NCBI GenBank assembly: GCA_036897625.1
Contig: JAYMTA010001363.1
Coordinates: forward strand, 1 to 20,376
DNA from: Pelargonium cotyledonis
Lineage: Eukaryota > Streptophyta > Magnoliopsida > Geraniales > Geraniaceae
Direction: 5' to 3'
Length of the DNA stretch: 20,376 bases
Below the pieces are notes generated by a model. It was not told the origin of the DNA and searched no databases. It saw nothing but the letters and a program-made list of their open reading frames with translations. The position numbers and the translations under genes are program-made. This document shows positions 8,216 through 20,376 of the stretch, piece after piece; within the stretch, counting starts at the first letter, position 1, and the number at the start of each line of letters is the position of its first letter.

Positions 8216-9206
8216 TAAGGATATCCTTGAAGTTCCCTCTTTTGGGGATGGGAATAACAAGGATTTCATTAACTGTAGATTGGGCGAAAGAATCTCTTAT
8301 AACCTCTTCTTTCTAATTTTTCGTGACTGGATCAATAAAGGAATCCACTGTGTCCCATTCTGAGAGCTAAGAGGTGGGCTGAGAGATGATTGGAATTTCA
8401 CTTTTAATCCATCTGTCTTTGAAGATTCTGATTGTTTCACCATCGCCAACTTGTCATTCCATATTATTTCGAAGAAATTGTCTTCCTCTACAAAGACTTC
8501 TCCAAATTCAAGAGCTGGGGGATTTCATTTTGTCATTCCAAAGAGAATTTCGAACACCATATTTTGCAACCAAAACTCCGTGGACGAGGCTATCGGGGTT
8601 GTGGAGAATCCTCTTGAATTGATTGGCTAGGAGAGCTTGATTGAATTGATTTGTATTTTTGATACCAATCCCTCCTTTGCCTTTGGCTCATGCCAGGATA
8701 TTTCTCTTAATCTAATGAATGCCTTTGGAACATCCCGACTTAGACCACCAGAATTTAGCAAGAAAATTGTCAAGCCATCTGGAGAAGTAAGAGGGCATAT
8801 TGAAAAGATTCATAATGAAGACCGGGAGAGAACTCAAAGTGGATTGGATGAGGATTAATTTGCCCGCTTGCGAAAGAAGATTAAGCTTCCAGCCTTCAAG
8901 TTTCTACTCAATTCTCTTTTTCAGAAATGCAAACGTTTGTCTTTTAGAAATCATACCAATATCGGGGATACCAAGATATCGACCTGGGTTAGAGACAACC
9001 TTAAAGGGAAGAAATCCTTTAAAGATTCTTGTGAATCTATTCGGGGTGTTGGGGCTAAAGAACCATTACGACTTTTGTCTGTTCACTAACTGACCAGAGG
9101 CGACTTCAAAGGAGGGGATTATGGATTTGAGGTTGCTGCACGAATCAAGAGAAGGTTGGAGAAAGATGAATGAGTCATCTGTAAAGAGAAGGTGATTTAT
9201 CAAATA
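8216..9206 (-). pseudogene. LINE reverse transcriptase remnant with several stops
   Basis: FTDDS at 9171-9185 gives the RT active site. After it come SGQLVNRQKS, a stop (9066), RYLGIPDIG, a stop before KLEGWK, LPVFIMNLF, FWWSKSG, a stop after GIH, a stop after ILA, KGGIGIKN, GDGETIRIFKDRWI and LSEWDTVDSF. Several stops lie where the family has Trp (for example H-W-IK and KN-W-KEE). That fits TGG to TAG or TGA changes. Confidence 0.8.
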
Positions 9207-9436
9207 ATATAATCATCGTTTAGTAAGACTCGTGATAAAAAAGTTGTTGACTATACAATAAACTGCCGAATGAATCAATCTTAGCTATTATAATACGTTA
9301 TAAATACACATAAATCTCATCATCTGATTTGACAATTATGCAAAACTTACACCAATAAAATTTTGTATGTTAATAAATAATCAATACTATTCAACGTAGT
9401 AATTGTAAATGATTTAGAAAAATGAATTTCTTTAAT

Positions 9437-10160
9437 TTACACGATACTCTTAGTTATATATATAATACCATCATGTTGAAGCGTATAAACTTCATTAGAT
9501 AGGTTCGAATTCAGAGAGATAATTTCGACTTTCATCTGCTGAACCTTGAGAGCAAAGTGTGCAACAAGAGTCCTAATAATTCTCAGTGCATTCTCTTTGC
9601 TTGTATATCTTAACCACAAGTCTTGTTTTATAACTCTAGCTCCATGTCTTATATCTGCAACCAACATGTTTAAACCTATTTGGCAATTCAACTAATTTTC
9701 AAACTTGGTTTATGATACATTAATACTATTTCATCTTTTATAACCTCCCACCACTCAAAAGAATGAGAATTTGACACAACTCGTAAAAAGATAAGTGGGT
9801 CATCAACACCAAAACATTCAAATTAATGCTTACAAATAAAAAATGTAATCACCCAAAATTGATAGTTTGCGAACTCAACAAGCCCTCTTTAATTCAGTAG
9901 GTGGTCCTAGATCACAAGAGGATTTAAAAAAATCTCGGGTTGATCATGTATAACAATATCACCACGATTAGCAAGGTGTAACATAGAGGGAGAATACAAA
10001 GTTAGTTTTGGCAAAATAGCATGCTCTTCACAAAATTCTATAATTCTTGGTAAGAAACTTTCACTATCCAAGTCATTCTCAAAACAAATGGTCTAATCTG
10101 ACTCAAAGAATATGATGTGAGAAGTATAGTTAGATCTAATGTGTCTCTGGAACAATAACA
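9437..10160 (-). pseudogene. Decayed unidentified protein-coding relic
   Basis: Minus-strand reading gives long protein-like stretches broken by stops and shifts: ICFENDLDSESFLPRIIEFC near 10080-10020, then LHLANRGDIVIHDQPEIFLN, QFWVITFFICKH, DDPLIFLRVVSNSHSFEWWE, and a final open block (9691-9437) containing DIRHGARVIKQDLWLRYTSK and ALKVQQMKVEIISLNS. The continuous sense across more than 200 codons argues against chance. I do not recognise the family. Candidates are a host gene relic, a transposon ORF or an integrated viral gene. No function is assigned. Confidence 0.45.
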
Positions 10161-10479
10161 ATACACAATGAAGAGTCCACTTAGTATTTTAGCATCAAAC
10201 TTTCTAAGTTAGAGATTATAGAGTCTCGTTTTTGTCTTACATTCTCATACACCTTAAATTGAGTTCCCTACTAATAAATATCTCGTAGAGTTTAAATATT
10301 TGTTTTTAGAACTGATCCAACACATACATACCAGTCTTTAAGCACTACTAGGGCTGAGCATAGGACAGATAAATAAATGGACCGGACCAAAAGAATTCTA
10401 GTACATAATAGATAAATTATTTAATCTGGAAATAAATAAATATACGTTTCGCAAACATGGTAACCCTAGCTTTCGAAAA
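10161..10479. other. Intergenic, nothing recognised
   Basis: AT-rich sequence between the protein relic and the second LINE. No gene or terminal repeat is identified. Confidence 0.45.
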
Positions 10480-11141
10480 TTAGAAGGACATGAATAGATT
10501 TATATTTGATGGTCAAATACAGAACTAGAGACAAATATTGGAAGCCTCGATAGTGAACAGGGGAGGAATCTGCCAGTCCATTACTAAGAGGCTATTGAGG
10601 GACAAGGCTATGAGGCAAAAAGAAGAGGGAGGAGATAATAGATGATATTCAAGCTTTGGATCTAGAAAAAGATCAGATGATATTCATATAGGATGGAGCC
10701 TTCAAGGAAGAAAGGGCGCAATAGGATGGGAATTACTCACAGCTGAGGGTACCCCGTGGCAAGGATGTGCAGACCATCTTCGGCTTTATCACCACACTAT
10801 GCAGAATTAAATTCTATTTTATGGGTGCTTCGCTTTGCTATAGACTATAACATTCAAAAAATTAACATACTTTGTGACTCTATTAATGTTTGCAGGAATA
10901 TTACTCAGCAGCATTTTATGGGACATGAAGCTTGGTTAAGTGGGGAGGAAGTTAAAAATCTCCTTAGTTTATTTCCTTACGTCTTTTGTAAATGGGCAAC
11001 CACAGGCTGTGTCTGGGGCCCATCATTTAGCTCGGTTAGGAAAGAACGGTTTTTTTTGGTAAGGCATGAACCTCTTTTTTCTCTACGTAATATATAAGAC
11101 AGTTTATTATAAATAAAAAAAAATTATTATTTATAAAAAAA
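10480..11141 (+). mobile_element. LINE 3' fragment (RNase H end and tail)
   Basis: Plus-strand reading gives NRFIFDGQIQN near 10492, then DGAFKEE at about 10694, KGAIGWELLTAEGTPWQG, and after a shift SSALSPHYAELNSILWVLRF, NILCDSINVCRNI and finally AHHLARLGKNG. This is the RNase H-like end of a plant LINE with at least two frameshifts. The A-rich 3' end (about 11101-11141) is a decayed poly(A) tail. It faces the opposite way to the LINE at 7097-9206, and both share the AHHLA.LG ending, but they differ too much to be a recent duplication. Confidence 0.8.
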
Positions 11142-11559
11142 TGGTACTAGTTATTGTTATTTGGAGGTAAGAAATGAAATTGATGATCTTGATTAATTTA
11201 TAAATTGGGCCTGATCTGATCCAACCCGATGCAGACATTTGTTTTGTGCCCTCCAGATTCAATAACGCTCCATCTTTTTGTATTAAAAGCTCGAAAGACA
11301 ACCAGAGCTTTACTCGTTCCTTCCTCACTCTTTTTTCCCTTAATTCCCTATTAATTAAAACACTCCAATTTCGCCTTCTTCTCTCACTAGGGTTTCTTTG
11401 GGTTTTAGCTTCCAATCTCTCCTAATTTTCGAATTAGGGTTTTCAGTCCCAACCCCATTCTCAATTTCTACATGTTTTCGGCTTAATTTTTGACGGTTCC
11501 TATGCAGACAAGGGTCAATTAGGGTTAGGGTATTGTTGATTCTCTGTATGGTTCTGCAC
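11142..11559 (+). promoter_or_regulatory. PCFS4 promoter and 5' leader with telo-boxes
   Basis: This stretch separates the tail of an upstream LINE from the PCFS4 start codon. It contains TTGGGCCTG at 11205 (a site II-like GGGCC core) and three telo-box type motifs: TAGGGTTT at 11388 and 11435, and TTAGGGTTAGGG from 11519. A CT-rich leader is typical of constitutively expressed plant genes. A possible AT-rich TATA-like TTTATAAAT lies at 11197. The transcription start cannot be fixed from sequence. Confidence 0.5.
11472..11486 (+). CDS. Possible upstream ORF (MFSA) in PCFS4 leader
   Basis: ATGTTTTCGGCTTAA is a five-codon ORF 74 nt before the first in-frame PCFS4 ATG. It matters only if transcription begins upstream of 11472 and the stretch is not spliced out. 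The sequence does not show this. Confidence 0.25.
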   Translation: MFSA

Positions 11560-18715
<7,156 letters not shown>

Positions 18716-19340
18716 TTGGATTGTCTTTCATGTCCTTTGTAACTTAAAGCTTAGTTGTCTCCCTCCATTGTGAGGATGGTGGCGTGGGTTGGCTTCATGC
18801 CAGAATGATGTACATAGTCGGATTCATACATACTATTTGCATTGCAGGAAAAGGTTACAAATTCTCATGTAGTACTACTTCCTTTGTGTCTTGTGTTGTT
18901 GGCTTCTGTTTGCAGCAGCAAGCCGAATACTTTGAACTTGTGTTTTGCTGTAATGGGCAGGTATTCTTCCTAACCGTGATGATGGATCCTATGTTGTAAA
19001 CTATGTACACAATCCTTCTCAGAGAAGGAAAGAGAAGAGAAGACAGGAAGTAGTAGTAGATTAATTGAGAAGAGTGTTAGCTGGAATTATATATATTTGG
19101 TGTTTCTTTGACCTTGGTGCAGAGTGCAGGGCATATTGATATTCAAAGTTTGGTGCTTATGGTTGGTTCTGGCCCGGCATTTTTCAGGAAACACCTCGTC
19201 CCATGGAAACCAAGCCAAAATGCAATTGTAGCTCACTGTTTGGTGTTTGTAGTCATTTGCTTGCGACTTAATTATGTTGTTTTGCTTTGTTGGTGATTGT
19301 AATTTTATTTCGCTTACAATTGAATGTATGATATAGAAGT
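18716..19340 (+). other. PCFS4 3' untranslated region and probable poly(A) zone
   Basis: The stretch after the stop codon is T/G-rich and has no gene of its own. TTGTAATTTTATTT near 19297 and the A/T-rich sequence to about 19340 resemble plant far- and near-upstream polyadenylation elements, but no canonical AATAAA sits at the right place. A GTGCAG at about 19118 could be a 3'UTR intron acceptor; I cannot confirm this. The end coordinate is approximate. Confidence 0.4.
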
Positions 19341-20140
19341 TGAATATTTCAAAGCGAGTTTCAGCTTGGTTTGGTTAGAGTTGTTGATTGTATTTTTTTT
19401 ATATGATAACAAATGCGATGCAGAACCCACCGCGCCTGCCTTTTAGCTGTTTGCGACCGAAGAATGCAGCATGGCCACACATTATGTAGTACTAAGTTAT
19501 GTTTTAGGTTTCTTAACTTATTATTAATTCATGTTTTTGTCTCTAATGTGATGCTGAGAAACACATTATAGGATTTTTTAATCACCAGAGTTACTATCAA
19601 GTGAAGTGGAATAAATTTACTGCATTTTTGACAAGGACCTCTCATCTCATATATTATGTAGTAGGTCCAAATTTGAGTGGTTTTCATGACAAGGAAAAGA
19701 AAGATTCCTATATTCTTATAGGACAAGGCATCCATCCCTATTGAGTTTGCGGCTTCATTTCACTCGGTTGAGAATTAAATAAGTTACTCCATACAATCAT
19801 CAGAGAGACTCGATTAAGAGATTTTGAAAAAAATCCGAAAGACTTGCATCACTTGACCCACAATTTTTCTACTACAACACAAAACAAAAAGATTGTTTAA
19901 CGATATTATTCTACATTTGATTTGAAACATGTAGCCCATGAATTTGATGTGGTTGTAGCTTTCAATCAAGCCAAGCCAAGCCAAAACAAAAAAAATGTGG
20001 TGCAATTTTTCAAATTTTATTAATCATTGTGTTTTCACACTTAAAATGAATAATTACAAAATATAAAAAAGGAATACAATCATACTCTCCACACGTTTCT
20101 CATAACTTCGGACCCAACGAAGCTAAAAAAAAAATATCTT
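19341..20140. other. Intergenic, no recognisable genes
   Basis: AT-rich sequence with short poly(A) runs and a small tandem AAGCC repeat near 19967-19985. Short open frames on both strands show no family signature. Confidence 0.6.
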
Positions 20141-20146
20141 AGGCTG

Positions 20147-20154
20147 TATATAAA
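20147..20154 (+). promoter_or_regulatory. TATA box of the right-hand partial gene
   Basis: TATATAAA lies about 160 nt before the ATG at 20315, a plausible plant promoter spacing with a start site near 20180. TTTGAC (a W-box-like core) follows at about 20158. Confidence 0.5.
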
Positions 20155-20314
20155 CTCTTTGACTGACGATCAAACGCTTGTGAGTTGTGGCGTTGCAAAA
20201 CTATCCTCCTCCTTATTTGACTCTTTACCGGAAATTTTCAACCATCCAAACAGAAAATTCACTGATTCGATCTGACAAAGCTCTTTCTCAGTCTCAGTTT
20301 AGTGCACAAAGTTC

Positions 20315-20376
20315 ATGAAATCGATGGCTTATAGTGTCAATTACTGGCTATCGGAGAACGCGGCCGTCGACACATT
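20315..20376 (+). CDS. Start of an unidentified gene, cut by window end
   Basis: An ATG opens a frame that stays open to the window edge (MKSMAYSVNYWLSENAAVDT). A second in-frame ATG follows at 20324. A TATA box lies upstream, and GC content rises sharply after the ATG, as in plant coding exons. Twenty residues are too few to name a family, and the product is unknown. It could also be a non-initial exon read from an accidental ATG. Confidence 0.45.
   Translation, partial: MKSMAYSVNYWLSENAAVDT

Larger units (their letters stand above)
7097..9206 (-). mobile_element. 5'-truncated L1-type LINE (RT, zf-RVT, RNase H)
   Basis: Read on the minus strand, the element starts inside the reverse transcriptase at the catalytic FTDDS motif (9171-9185). 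It continues through the thumb (GRYLGIP, KLEGWK, LSQAGKLILIQS), a zf-RVT zinc-binding domain (LWKKLW, FWWKAC, CPRC at 7980-7991, HIIFHC), then an RNase H-like domain (GIGWEI, DELQAVLNAW, AHHLASLG). It ends in a poly(A) tail seen as T's at about 7097-7106. The endonuclease and fingers of the RT are missing, typical of incomplete target-primed reverse transcription. At least six in-frame stops make it dead. Plant nuclear LINE families show this domain order. Confidence 0.9.

Noticed and set aside
7825..9093. Several plus-strand open frames
   Set aside because: They are antisense shadows of the minus-strand LINE reverse transcriptase and zf-RVT coding sequence.
11533..11547. Earlier PCFS4 start from a TTG codon
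   Set aside because: Plant nuclear genes start at ATG almost always; the conserved start [10 protein letters not shown] is at 11560, with an in-frame ATG at 11548 as the only realistic alternative.
18784..19296. Open frames after the PCFS4 stop
   Set aside because: They lie in the 3' untranslated region, have T/G-biased composition and no recognisable domain.

Overview
The window reads as nuclear DNA from a flowering plant. It holds one intact multi-exon gene with plant-style GT-AG introns, surrounded by typical plant transposons (Copia LTR elements, L1-type LINEs, CACTA, Stowaway). Coding exons are only moderately GC-rich and the non-coding DNA is AT-rich, so a grass is unlikely. I cannot name the species from sequence alone.

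Layout. Positions 1-1939 look like the interior and right end of a CACTA transposon, with a few decayed minus-strand exon-like fragments. Positions 1940-2915 hold nothing I can name. Positions 2916-6258 are a nested retrotransposon stack: remnants of a minus-strand Copia element (5' LTR, primer binding site, gag start, last codons of pol, polypurine tract, 3' LTR), an opposite-facing piece of a related LTR, and inside that piece a clean 1260-bp solo LTR with a perfect 5-bp target duplication. A small CACTA-like element lies at 6337-6601. Short tandem repeats (6915-7095) lead into the poly(A) tail of a 5'-truncated, stop-ridden LINE on the minus strand (7097-9206). A decayed, unidentified minus-strand protein relic (about 9437-10160) follows. 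A second LINE 3' fragment, on the plus strand (about 10480-11141), ends roughly 400 bp before the start codon of the main gene.

The intact gene (11560-18715, plus strand, seven coding exons, about 1012 residues) is a PCF11/PCFS4-type pre-mRNA cleavage and polyadenylation factor. It has an N-terminal RNA polymerase II CTD-interacting domain, a long low-complexity middle, and a C-terminal zinc-finger/Clp1-binding module. All six coding introns are phase 0. Intron 1 carries a Stowaway MITE with TA target duplications. The promoter and 5' leader carry telo-box motifs and a short upstream ORF.

After the gene, 19340-20140 is featureless apart from short repeats. A TATA box at 20147 and an ATG at 20315 suggest the start of another plus-strand gene that runs off the window. 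Apart from PCFS4 and this partial gene, the window is a layered transposon graveyard. I see no CRISPR, operon or other prokaryotic system, and no clear evidence of a new functional system. The least explained items are the 9437-10160 protein relic, the exon-like fragments left of the CACTA end, and the hairpins upstream of the TATA box in the solo LTR.
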